Source: Balanoglossus misakiensis
Lineage: Eukaryota > Hemichordata
Reading direction: 5' to 3'
NCBI GenBank assembly: GCA_040954595.2
Contig: CM082591.2
Location: 1,364,001-1,428,000 of the forward strand
Length of the DNA stretch: 64,000 nucleotides
This document shows positions 1-11,333 of this stretch, in pieces. How positions within the stretch are numbered: position 1 is the first letter of the stretch; each line of letters opens with the position of its first letter. The translations under genes were made by a program, and so were the position numbers. The notes beneath the pieces were generated by a model. The model was given only the letters and a program-made list of their open reading frames with translations. It did not search any database and had not been told where the DNA came from.

Positions 1-215
1 TTAGACAGAACATTATTACCATAAATACAAATGATAAAAACAACATACTAGAACTCAACTATTAATACATGTGCATACATACATGCAGTTTTGTGTATGT
101 ACTCTTACAAATGTACCGGTTTATGCATTTCCAATGAGTATGTCTTTTGCCAGTCACAAGAAACTTCACCGTCTGTGGTCATGCCTTCATCCAAGTGTAT
201 TTCATTTTTCAACAG

Positions 216-2343
216 CCTGAGAATGTTCTGATTGATTGTGATGGCAATGTGAAGATTGCAGATTTTGGTATCTGCCGTCCTGTTGATGTTGATGCAACTG
301 CAAGCACATTTTTGACAAGTGGTGCAGGTAAACTCGGTTATTATAAAACCTCTGCAATTGAGAATCCTGCAACTATCAACCCAAAGAAGTCAAGGTTCAA
401 AAAGTCAAAATGACTCAAGAAATGAAGACCCATATAAGGTTGAAACATTTGTCAATATAAAAAAAAATATTAATATATTCTTCATTGTCTTTCTTTGTAC
501 ATGAAGGTAGTATGTGTTGGCAAGCAACAGAAGTACTTGAGGGATCAATTAATGATGATGGTGGTCCAGATGAAGTGAAACAAGTACACTACAGTCACAG
601 AAGTGATATTCAGGTATAAGCCATTATCATAATTGTCTTGCGAACATTTTAAAACTTAATTGTGTGAGCAATTAACACTTAACATCTGTTATGGGTCTCT
701 GTGCAATTTGAATTATATAATATGGGCTGATAGGTGATCTGTATGTGTTCTGATTGTTATTCTTGTAACAGGTTGCAGGGATGTTGATGGCCTACATATT
801 ATTAGGTGGTGTGCATGCATTTGGGAAAAACCTACGCATGGTGCTAGATAACATACCGGCAGGAAAGTTTAACCTGGGGAATATCCATACCATTGCTCAA
901 CATCTGATTAAGTGGATGCTTAAGGTGAAACGTGAAGACCGACCTTCAATTGATGAAGTGTTCAGGTAAGAGTGTAGACCTGTCCATATAAGTCTAAGAC
1001 GTGTGTGTGTGTCATAGTTGCCAAATACTCCTATGTTAATGCATAAACTACAACTCAAAATGAGCATCACAATTTACAGCAACATATATTTTCTGTAATT
1101 GTGCTAAATGTGTTTTTTTCCAGCCATCCATATTTCTGGGATTCACAGAAGTGTCTACATTTCCTTGTTACTGTAGCAACTGAAGTGGAATGCCACAGCA
1201 GGTATTAATCCTTAACCCAAATTTTGCACCATTTTATCACAGAAAATTGGGTGTTTAAAGTGCTTAACTTTCCAACATACTGTGTGTGACATGGACACAC
1301 ATCTACCATCTACCATTTTTGACATCATCATCATCATCACAACTATAATTTTAATATAGACCCATCACAATTGAACATACAATATCTGCGTAGAAATGAT
1401 GTGAATGGAAAAATAACAAACTTATAAAAATACAAATAATGTTTACGATTGTTAAGTATTTTACAACTGTATTTACAGTTTATATAAGTTTGTGTGAGGG
1501 TTGATCTATTTATATCTTCTTTTTCTAGTGGAGGCCTTCAAAGTTTCCACACTGAAGTAAATAAAGATTGGGTGAGTTTTAAAACTAATTTTTACTTTCT
1601 ATTTTATTGTTGAATTGTGGAACTGAAAGTCAATCAGCTGTGGTTCATACATGACTTTATTTTGTGTCCAACCCTGTCTCATAAATGGTTCTTTTATGTT
1701 GTGGGAAAAAGTTTGTGAGGAATGATTAGCTCTTAACAAAATCAAAGTGGACAAGAACTTGATAACATTGATGTCTTAATTTTTGTACATAAATGTAGCA
1801 TGAAAAAGCAACCAGTGGACCATATCAGAGTTTGCTTCAAGCTGAATGCACCGGTACAATTGTGGATTTTCTGAAGTTTACAAAGAACTGCACTGACCAC
1901 CAGGATAGGTGAGCAGAATCTTGATTCTTTAAAGTTAACATTAAGCAAGATGTCGGCAAGTGCAAAGTTGATGGAAATAAGGTAGATGGTGTAGATGGTT
2001 TGGGAAGGAATGGTCTTCTGTATACTAGTACTTTGTGTTCACCTCCATGGATTCAATTTTACTGAAAATTGTACAAGGATAGCACTAATATTTCACTTAA
2101 AAATATCTCTTTCAGTGTAGATTCAAAGTCTAGTTTCCATGCTAATAAGCTGTCATTAAATATTAACTTGTGATTTCTTTTATATGTTTTTATTTCAGCA
2201 ATGAAGCAAAAAGTGTTAGTGATTATATCCTGGCTGAATTCTCTGACATGTTTGTCCATGTTTATGACGCAGTGCATCAAACCAGGAAATTACCAGACCA
2301 AGACAACTGGACTGCCATTGACTGTATGAAACCATACTTCTAA
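216..2343 (+). CDS. IRE1/RNase L-type protein kinase with KEN domain (3' part, 5' end off window)
   Basis: Seven exons: 216-327, 507-613, 772-965, 1124-1201, 1529-1571, 1799-1908 and 2199-2343 (TAA). Phases join cleanly and give 262 residues. The first exon opens at PENVLI, right after the expected HRDLK of a kinase catalytic loop, and holds an intact ADFG metal-binding motif. GSMCWQATEVL sits where the P+1/APE segment should be and is divergent. SHPYFW ends the kinase lobe and matches the HPFFW junction of IRE1 and RNase L. The last about 120 residues align with the KEN ribonuclease fold: DFLKFTKN-x3-H, then a helix EFSDMFVHVYDAV like FPDLxxxVYxxL. In IRE1/RNase L the active-site loop has Arg-Asn...His; here it reads Lys-Asn...His. 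IRE1 does unfolded-protein-response RNA splicing and RNase L antiviral RNA decay; the off-window N-terminus decides which this resembles. Bases 1-215 are intron. Confidence 0.75.
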
Positions 2344-4150
2344 ATGGTCAACCATCTCAGTCATAGACAATAGTGTGTATCCACGAGGTCCTATTGTTTA
2401 TAACAGCAAAAACAGATGGTAACCATTTTCACAAGGAAAGGTTTTTCCAATATTTTTCAAACGTGAGTATTTTCATACAATGTTCAGGTGAAATACCTGA
2501 AAGAGACAATTTATTATTCCTGGTTGCAACTATCATATTCCTGATTTTAAGTTCTAGACACCATCTTTGAATCTCTTTTATTTGCGTTGTTTTGTTTCTT
2601 TCTTTCGTACAATCTATGTATTCTTGTCCATTTTATGTCCATGTGCTGCCATGTTAAGCATATCTTTCCATTTATACTTTGATAATAGTCATCAGTACTT
2701 TGAATCTGTGAAGATCTGAATATAATGTTTTGTGTTCTCTTGCAGTAGTTTGTAGTAAATGATTACAGTACCTGTTTATTATTCAACTTTCTCATATTTA
2801 AACATCTACCACAATCAAAGGTTGAAAGTATGTTTGTGTATACCAATCAGTCAGCTTTCTTATATGGACCAATCTAAGTTTGAATTGAAATTTTAATCAA
2901 GAAAAAAATGGCAGCTCATGGGCTTTGATGGTTTAGATAATTGTTTAATAATGAACACAACAAGAGTGTAATGTACCACATCAGAATTTTTGTTTTAGAC
3001 TTTTCTTTTAATTGTTATTTTTTTTTCTATAATGTTTATCATGTAAGACAGTTTATTTGCTTATGTTCTAGTCCTTATTTATATTATTTTATATTTTTTA
3101 TTCATTTAGAAATCAAGAAGTGTCTAAGTTTTATCATCTTTTGCCAATTGTAAGTTCTATGGATGCATTGTATTGCATGATTAGATGGTACAATTCATGT
3201 ACCATACATATTGGTGTTTTCAACCTTTCATGTTGGAGACACACTGATATATTTCGATGAACACAATGTAACACCTAGGCATAAACTGTGAATGCTTTCT
3301 TCCTTTGCTGCTGTAGGAAATAAAATGTGTTGAACAAAGATGTCAAAGTCTTTCATTATCATCAAACAAGTTGTCACAGATACTACTGGTACAGAATTTC
3401 CACAAGTATGCAGGTAAGGCCCCAACCAGATTACAGATTCTCTGTTATGTAGTCCCTGCTCTGTCCTGTCCGTCCCTGCATCCATCATAAAAGATGTGCA
3501 CCTGGATTTTTTTTTAAATGTAGCACTTATCGTAAGGTTTAATGATATAGCTACATTTACCTGATGTGACACAATACCTTATGTCATTAAGTAAAAGTAT
3601 TGAAAAATGTGAGAGAGTTGTATGAATGTAGTACCCAAAATAGCATATATTCTGTAACATTGGACATCATACCCAACAGTGGAAAGGTTGCAATTTTATT
3701 TTGATAACAGATTTAGTCGTTGATATGATAATATTTACAGAAATTTTTAAAGACAAAATACAATATATTGTGAAGACTCGTTGGCATGTTATCAAGTTGT
3801 CGCTGGTAAAAAGCTTTGATCATGAAAATGCTAAAAAAAGCTAAGAATCGCAAAAGTGCACAAAAAGACAACATTTCAAATTTATATATTTCCTATCAAA
3901 ATATAGTTCATTTCTGGTAGAAAAATAGTATCCATCTCTGTAAACGTAGTTATGAACATTCACTTAATCAATATAATCTGTAAAAAAAAATTAGTACCGG
4001 TATATGTATAAAAATATGCAAACAGTGTTCAGTGTGAAATTCAACTGGAACTGTGATCTGTAATAAGTTTTTATTAGTCTTTATTATAATTATCAATGTA
4101 CCGGTATATCACTGTTCAAATTACATCGCTGTTTAAGGAACCCAACTTCT
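2344..4150. other. Intergenic / 3' flanks between kinase and first TNF gene
   Basis: The stretch is AT-rich, and its short open frames show no family resemblance. It should hold the 3' untranslated region of the KEN kinase on the plus strand. On the minus strand there are AATAAA signals (plus-strand tttatt near 4069-4074 and 4080-4085), 66-82 bases beyond the stop of the first TNF-like gene and well placed as its polyadenylation signal. Confidence 0.5.
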
Positions 4151-6839
4151 TTATATGATCAAGTTGTCATTAACAAGATACATTCCCATGTATGTCGACT
4201 CCTGACTACAGTCTAACTCCACTTCACTGCTTGGTAGGTACACCTTCATGAAGATCTTATCCCCTTCTCGAAGTTTAAACAAACCTGAATGGAAACTGCT
4301 ATAGTAATTGCTGATGCCATCTTCGATGCGTACACTTTTCATAAGATCGATGGTATCTGCTGAATATGATGGGCTGTCTGTTAAAAGGAGGTTTAAATTA
4401 GCATAATGTGTGGTGTTTTATCCATTCATTGGATGTTGGATGCAATTGGACGTTTTTGGTTTCCTTTCAAGTTCTGGTTCAAAGTATACCGGTAGTTGGA
4501 TCAAACTGTGACATTAGGAAACTCTCCAATTACATGTTAACACACATACAGGCATGTATCATATCCGGAACTGTGGGTTACTTGTGTCATGTAATATATT
4601 TACCTAACACTGTGTAATGAACATATTCTGTGTCTTCTTGGTCATCCTCTCTGTAGTCTTGAAAGTAGGCCTGAAAATTAAACATGGAATTGGAATAATT
4701 TGTACTACATGTAGTTTAAAACTTTGTCTACCATGTCTGGCAAGTTAACCAATCAAGAAATCAATCAATCAGTCCATCAATTGATCGAGCATTCAAAACT
4801 GAATCAATTGCAATGCAATGGACAGTTCAAAATTTCCTGGCTAAAATCTCTTTTTGTGTCAAAGGGATTTAGACTTTTAGTGTCTCTGTACTCACTTGTG
4901 AATAGACATGATAGAGTCCAGACTTTGGAACAATCAAGTGATGGCCATCGCTTAAAACATTTTCGTTGAATGCTGTCCCATAAGTGGCTTCCCAGCGACC
5001 AACTTTGACTGTACTTCCGGTTTGAAAAGTTTCAAGGACTTTGTCTGCGAGGATTGTGAAAGAAACGTGGTGATATCACTTGGAAGGAAAGTTGTTTTCC
5101 GAACTTGAATACACATTTTAATGCTGATTATATTTCTCTGTCTCTTTAATTTCAAAACAAGGCGAGCTCTGCTGTAGTGTTGGACTTTCACTTTTGCTTC
5201 AATTTCATAGAATCAGGCTATTTCGGTTGAAGATCTTTTGCTTCGTACAAACGACAAAACGAAAGCTATGCAATTCTCATGAATTGAAGCAGTGTTTGTA
5301 CGATTGTATTGAGTGAAAAGTTTCCAGAAGCATTATATCATTCTACTCTGAAAAAGAAAGTGAAAGAATTGAACTGTTGGTGTTGGTTGCACAACTTTAC
5401 AATTAAGCCTGTCTCTTCTTTTTTTGGAAAGTTACGTTTCCGATTGTCCAGTCATGTTGGTTTTTGTCTACAACGCCTTTGACTTCAGGGTGTTGCTGGT
5501 TTACTTGCTTGACTTTCCAGTCACTCCTTTTGTCCCAAGTCCGTTTTAAATTTCAAATAAGTCCTTTGACGTCAATTTCCGTGTAAGCTATTTTCCCTCG
5601 ACTTTGTTTCTATCCGAATATTTGCTTTTGCATTACTCCGACTTATCGTGAACTCAACGAAAATCAACTTTATTTGAAAACATATCAACAGCCGCTGTAA
5701 GTTCATTCTGATCAAGACTGGCGGCCATTTTGTACAATAACAATGATCGTTACCAACTATCGTATCCTTTTATTCGGCTATTCCCTTGTAATTGTCCTAA
5801 CAAGATATTGCCATACTTACTCCCTCCGAAGCAACCACTAGTCCCTGTCACGTGGGTAGCAACGGGAACACTGTTCCCACTCCCTGAAGATGGCTGTGAG
5901 CTTGTTCTATTTCGATTAAGCAGATATTCAACATATCTTCCAATAGCTCCAAGAGTTAATTGATTTCCATCTAGAAATAATTAACAAGATAACCCGGAAC
6001 GCACGGAGAATAATTATAGTTTCGTGATTTTGTTTAATTTTTATGGTTATTTTTCGTTCTTGACTTCCTCAAAGATCAGGATAATTTATGAACACACGGA
6101 AACGCGTAAAAGCCAAAACTCTCTGTGAAACAAGTCCAAACGTATCTAAACTGTATTTTATTGGCGGTTTTGAGCACTTCAGTGAAAATAGCACGACAGT
6201 GAAGGAGGTAGCGTAAATATATTTTACCTGATGCATATTCTCTATTCCATCTTCGTTTCTCCTCTTCCAAGATTGTTGATATCATCTAATATGACACGGA
6301 ATGCAGACGTTTCATTAGGGCCTGGGCAGAATTAACGGGGGGGGGGGATACCAATCACAAGTTGCATGAGTCAATCGAACACAAATTCATTTTGTGTCAC
6401 CCTGTTTTGGCATTGGGTGATGGGGGGGGGGGTCACCCACTTTTCCATGTTCAATGGGGGTCAGTCACTTTTTGATATCCACAAAATACAATCCACCCCC
6501 ACCGGCCAAAGAAACTGACCAGCTAAGAATTTGCCACTAATAAAAACATATTACCATTAATAGGGTTTCCTGGTTTGCAGAACAACACTGTAGTAAATTC
6601 TGATTGTCGTTCGCATCGTTTGTGTTCTTGTGTTGAGCGCTGTTACAGATACACTCGGTTGACGCTGCATAGCTTTTCAAATGCTCGAGTTCTTGATGCA
6701 GTTTAGATACGTTGCCTCGAATGTAGACGCACAGTATTACGATGACAAGTCCATAGATAAGAATTGGGACAATTATTTGCAAAACAGCAAAAAGTGAGGT
6801 CCTCGTTATAAAGTTAGTGTCCTTCTTTTCGTTCGGCAT
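4151..6839 (-). CDS. TNF-superfamily ligand-like, paralogue A
   Basis: Six exons, written 5' to 3' on the minus strand: 6839-6555, 6285-6228, 5970-5821, 5044-4896, 4670-4604 and 4377-4151 (TAA); 311 residues. I chose the ATG at 6837-6839 (MPNEKKD). The frame stays open further upstream, but only a GTG lies there. A type II layout is visible: a short cytosolic tail, a membrane segment at about residues 14-37, and a stalk with C-x-C then C-C. An N-R-T glycosylation sequon precedes the TNF homology domain. That domain shows the A strand (THVTG), GLYHVYSQ, HSGLFKLREGDKIFMKV and a C-terminal STYMGMYLV. TNF ligands trimerise through this domain and bind cysteine-rich receptors. It is the most diverged of the three tandem copies; it lacks the STxSFGL cytosolic motif of B and C. 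I see no clean furin site. The subfamily cannot be assigned. Confidence 0.85.
6300..6520. repeat. G/C-homopolymer-rich low-complexity patch in TNF-A intron 1
   Basis: The plus strand carries runs of 9-11 G near 6337-6348 and 6421-6432, followed by C-rich text near 6492-6502, all inside intron 1 of the first TNF-like gene. It resembles degraded mobile-element sequence like the G-rich ends of the element at 25857-26636, but no terminal repeats can be matched. Confidence 0.4.
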
Positions 6840-8488
6840 ATTTGTGCTCGATGACCACACTCTGCAGACGCCTCGACGGGGTTTCCTCTATGTGGGGAAA
6901 CAAGACTACCAGAATTCTAACGGCATGGACGGTGTAAACGTAAAGTCTGTCATCAAAGAAGCAATGATCAATGTCTATTTTTAACTGTAGCACAGTAACG
7001 ACTGTGTCAGCTGAACCGCTGAAACTTACTGGGTATTTGTGTACAGTGGCATCTGCATTTTATTTCATGACAACGCGAACGTTTCCAAAAATCGCCCTAC
7101 TTGGAAAGGATGGGTTATCAGTTTCGGTTCACGCGACACAGGCCTGATAGTTTCGGTTAAAACGAAAGTTCATCTACAATACAGTAATTCGGTGATTTGA
7201 CGAAACGACCCTTATAAATCAATCTGCAGGTCTCTTGTGACAAACTTAGTGTTTTTGGTTTCGCATCCTACCACTTACCGGTCACTATAATCGCTATTTC
7301 TCGCTATTTCTGTCATGGTGACAACCGACCTATATTCGATATCAGCAAATTCCATAGTGCACTTGTTATAGTACCAATATAGAACCAACAAACATTCTTG
7401 TCTAATCTATGAACCCCATATCATTCTCTTCCCCTAATTTACTTTAAGGTAGTTCGTCTAGATTACGTCGACCGTACCAGTTTGGAAGGGCTGCACCCTT
7501 CCTGACTAAACACACCTGACCTGGACGAGTCAGCCTATTACCACCCCAACCGATTTAGTGCGCCATCTTCAGTTCAAATTGTGTATTTGTACAAGCGGAC
7601 GTAACCGATGTTCTGGCTTGTCTACCTCAATGCTCGGTCTACAAAGTTCTGGAAAAGAGTCGCATATCAACGACTTTACCTGTAATTTACATATAACCAT
7701 ATGCGGTGGCGCTATTTCAGGCGGCCACTCACAGAAAATCTGTAATTGACTAGATCTCCACTTGCCATTGTTACTGTGGCTGATTCAACAAAACGATAAC
7801 CAAAGTTCCAATAGGTCTAGAGAAACAACTCCTGGTAGTGACACGTGTACAAGCAGAGCCAGCTTAGAAATGTACCATTAACAAATCAAAATAATCACAG
7901 CTAAATCCAATATTACTATTTTCTTTCTTTTATATCAAATACGTGTAGAATGATTTACACATACAACTGGGGTAACAAAGTTACGAGATTATAAAGTATA
8001 AAAATAAAATTACGAAGTTTGATTTCTATAATAGGCAAAGTCATGCGTGTATAAAGTAAATTTCAACTTCTGTGTGCGAAATGTTCGCGTTAAATGTTTT
8101 AAAGTCGCTCAAAACGAAATGTTATGTACAATTGCAATGTTTACACGGTAAAGAGTTCAATTTGTCCACTAATTAAAATGGCAGCACCAGTGTTCAAGAG
8201 CCGATGTGTAGAAATTGAAAATCAGGAACATCACCATCATTTCAGGGAAAATCACTTCAAAAAAGTTTGCGTTTGTACAGGCAATTGTAGCAATATGTAC
8301 AGCATTGAATGAATAATGGCAAAATACAAGCGAACACGAAAAACTGAAAACAACGATTCCGTTACTTGTAAAAAACCGTCGTATTTTTCTGTATATACAA
8401 TTTTTAGACAGTAGTAATAATAGTTTTGTAAAAAAATATGTAATTTATATACATGTTGGATCAATTTGAAAGGTGCGCATGCGTCAAA
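6840..8488. other. Intergenic between TNF-A promoter and TNF-B 3' end
   Basis: No gene recognised. The right part (about 7860-8488) should be the 3' untranslated region of the second TNF-like gene. The left part holds the 5' flank of the first, with the IRF-like cluster. The short frames here show no family resemblance. Confidence 0.5.
7120..7170. promoter_or_regulatory. Cluster of IRF-like AANNGAAA motifs upstream of TNF-A
   Basis: Three matches to the IRF core AANNGAAA lie within 46 bases: 7122-7129 and 7151-7158 on the minus strand (AACCGAAA) and 7160-7167 on the plus strand (AAACGAAA). The last two form a near-palindrome, AGTTTCGGTTAAAACGAAAG. They lie about 280-330 bases upstream of the chosen start codon, in the 5' flank of a cytokine-type gene. 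Two more, at 5221-5228 and 5257-5264, fall in intron 3. Single hits are expected by chance in AT-rich DNA; the clustering is what supports the call. Confidence 0.35.
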
Positions 8489-9137
8489 CTATTCTGGATA
8501 ATAATCACTGACGAGATACATTCCCATAAATGTTGAATCTTGGGAACTGTCGATTTTTATGTCCTCGTGTTGTAAGAATACTTTCATGTAGATTTTGTCA
8601 CCCCGTCTCAGTTTGAACAAACCTGAGTGATAACTGCTGAAATAATATCCGTTTTCTGCTCCCCCGTCGAGTTCCTTTGTGCGACCGCTTTTCATCAGGT
8701 CTGTGTGTTGAGGTGTGTACGCTGTGCTATCTGTAATGAAGTGAAATCATAAATACAATGACTGAACTGAACATCAATGAAGTTTCTCAAGAGCAGAATA
8801 TGGGGGAGGGGCAGTGTTTTCGACATTTCTGACCTGGTTACAGTCACGCGTTTATGAGATAAGGCTTGATAGAAGCATGGCAAAGTCTCAAAGAACAATC
8901 ACAAATGGGGTAGATTAGACTGGTGATAGACAAGTCTCATTGTATGTTAATTCAAGTACCGATAGTTAGTCCATCTGTATCTTGAAGGACTTGTTTTGAA
9001 TGTCACTTTACTGTAATTAGCTGCTTACATACCCTGTACTGTATAGTGCAAAAACTCGTCGACTGAGAGATCTCGTCTGTCTTGCTCTTGTCTCTCGTCA
9101 CGGAAGTAAACCTGGAGATAAAACGAGATAATATCAA

Positions 9138-9214
<77 letters not shown>

Positions 9215-9255
9215 ATATTTGTTCAAGTTGCATATTTTTGTTCGTTTTGTTTGTA

Positions 9256-9307
<52 letters not shown>

Positions 9308-11333
9308 TATTTGTTCAAGTTGCATAAAAAGTCACCCACTCTTTTTATTGTAAGGACAAATTTAAATACGTAGTTGGAAATGATTGGTAGCCCAAGTAGA
9401 CCTACCTGTGAGTAGATATAATAAATCCCGTTTTCTGGCACGACCATGTGATGAGAATCTATACCAACATCAACACTGAACGACTGGCCACGCTCATATT
9501 CCCAGGGTCCAACTTTAAACATTCCACGTTTAAATCGTATTTGCTTGTCTGTTGAGAACAGAAAAGGCAAACTTAGCGTGTTGTAGTATTAATCGAAGTT
9601 AAACGTCATATCAAATTTATTGCATTCTGCATAACCCACTTACTTTTAACAAAACCATCCTCATGCCCAATGACGTGAGCGCCAATATATTGCACTGATG
9701 GGCGAACAGACATCTGCGGCAGTCCCCGGCTGGTCCTGTTGTTTCTTCTGATGACATCTTGGACAATTCTTTCAATTGTTCTTACTGACACATGGCCTAG
9801 ATTTCAACCAATAGAAATCAGTGGATATTACATATTTTTGCCCCAGTTTTGTCTGACTGTATGGTGTCAAGGTTGATGGTCAAATCGGCGGTCTGTATAC
9901 CCGGATCATGGAAACTTGATTGACATGGAAAAATGACAGGTGCCAGTTGAGATATTTTAACCCTTTCACCACCATGCATTGTTTGGTCCAAATCAGTTGT
10001 TTTCCATGGTGAATGGGTGAACACTGATACTTGTGTGTACATTTAAATTACCTGGTCGTTGTTTGTTTCTGTTTGATGCGAGGTCTTCCTGGACGACATC
10101 GCTGATCAACTAGAGTATAAGAAACAAAAGTGATTATAATGTTTTGAATTCAAATGTATATGTTTTATTATCAAAAGTAATATTTACATCACATTCTGGA
10201 ATATTAACTTTATGTTTAATATCTGCCTTTCATTTTACTTTGTCAGTCGTGCGCATGCGTTCAATAGCCGTCTAGTAGTTAACAATTCTACGAAAACACG
10301 AGTGACCTACATCGTCAGGCCTATTTTAAGCTCAGTTCCGGGGTCGTAATCCGGACACAGTGACCACAATGGTCAATCTGTGCTGTGTCCTTGTTTTTTT
10401 TCAATGCGGACTTAAGTGGTCCTTGGCTTAGTTGTCGTTAAAGTTGCCGAGGGACAACCGACCGCCATGTTTGGTTGCCACTGCATTTAGGAACACAAAG
10501 GTTAGGGCAAAATGAAACGAGAAATTTTCGAATTTGTTCGAAACAAACTTAAAGGCGGACTGGCCGAAATGCAAATGGCAACCGCATTGGTTGTTTGAAA
10601 TTCAACACTGAGTCAATAAGAATCGTTGATAAACAACACTGGAGAATGAGACACATCAGCTTATTTTGTTCGAAAATGGCACCTTCATGGTTCCATCACA
10701 GCATCTCCAGACAATTTATGCATTTATAAATTCGGCAAAACTTGGCTACCACACTCTCCCTACCCTCAGTGACCAACCACGGACCGTGGACCAACTAGAC
10801 TAGGCTAGGATAGCTATCCAGAACAGCCACACAGCTACCTATCCAAGTTTAGCCTTCCTTAGCCTTCAATCTGACACTCTGCAGTTCATGTTCAACATTC
10901 TCACCTTTCTGACTGTTTCGGAATCTGCCACACAGCAGCTGAGTAGCCCTGTTGGGTCCTGGGTGCTTTCCCGAGGGTTGCCAAGCTCCTGTCCAGGGCA
11001 GTTACAGCCGTTAGGTAGCCAATCCGAAACCTTCTCGTCCACGGGGTCCGAAGCGGGCTGCTGCAGAGACTGGCGATCTTTCATGTGCTGAATCGACATC
11101 TCAAGCCTGGAGATTTCACTTTGAAAGTTCAACACAACTATGCCGATTACGATCGGGTAAATAAAAAGGATGACGACGATTTGAACGGCGAGGACGACAA
11201 CAACGGTTGAGGAAAACCTACAAGTGTTGTTTCTATTGTTTATGGTTTTGTGGTAGCCTAATTCATGATTTGTGCCATCGAGACCGAAGCTATCAGTGCT
11301 TCGGTCCCGCTGAATTACTGTATCGCCCTCCAT
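8489..11333 (-). CDS. TNF-superfamily ligand-like, paralogue B
   Basis: Six exons, written 5' to 3': 11333-10905, 10109-10052, 9796-9644, 9548-9406, 9111-9033 and 8730-8489 (TAG); 367 residues, with intron phases identical to copies A and C. The cytosolic tail carries STDSFGL. A long hydrophobic segment spans about residues 43-71, followed by a helical stalk (SRLEMSIQHMKD) and then C-x-C and C-C cysteines. The sequon NRT precedes the TNF homology domain, which starts near GAHVIG. Diagnostic strands are WEYERGQSF, IYYIYSQV, HSGLFKLRRGDKIYMKV and STFMGMYLV. It is very close to copy C in the tail, membrane segment and stalk, so the B/C split is the younger duplication. A type II trimeric cytokine-like ligand is expected; which subfamily cannot be told. 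Confidence 0.87.
9137..9330. repeat. Duplicated (GAT)n microsatellite in TNF-B intron 4
   Basis: Two GAT tracts, about 9137-9213 and 9258-9307, are each followed by the same flank (tatttgttcaagttgcata). The repeat plus flank has therefore been duplicated in tandem. It lies in the intron between exons 4 (9406-9548) and 5 (9033-9111); the poly-Asp, poly-His or poly-Met frames it opens are not coding. Confidence 0.95.

Noticed and set aside
6840-6860. Upstream extension of TNF copy A to residue text WSSSTN
   Set aside because: It would need a GTG start; the ATG at 6837-6839 gives a normal type II membrane protein.
9137-9373. Frames rich in poly-Asp, poly-His, poly-Ile or poly-Met
   Set aside because: They are produced by the (GAT)n microsatellite inside intron 4 of TNF copy B.
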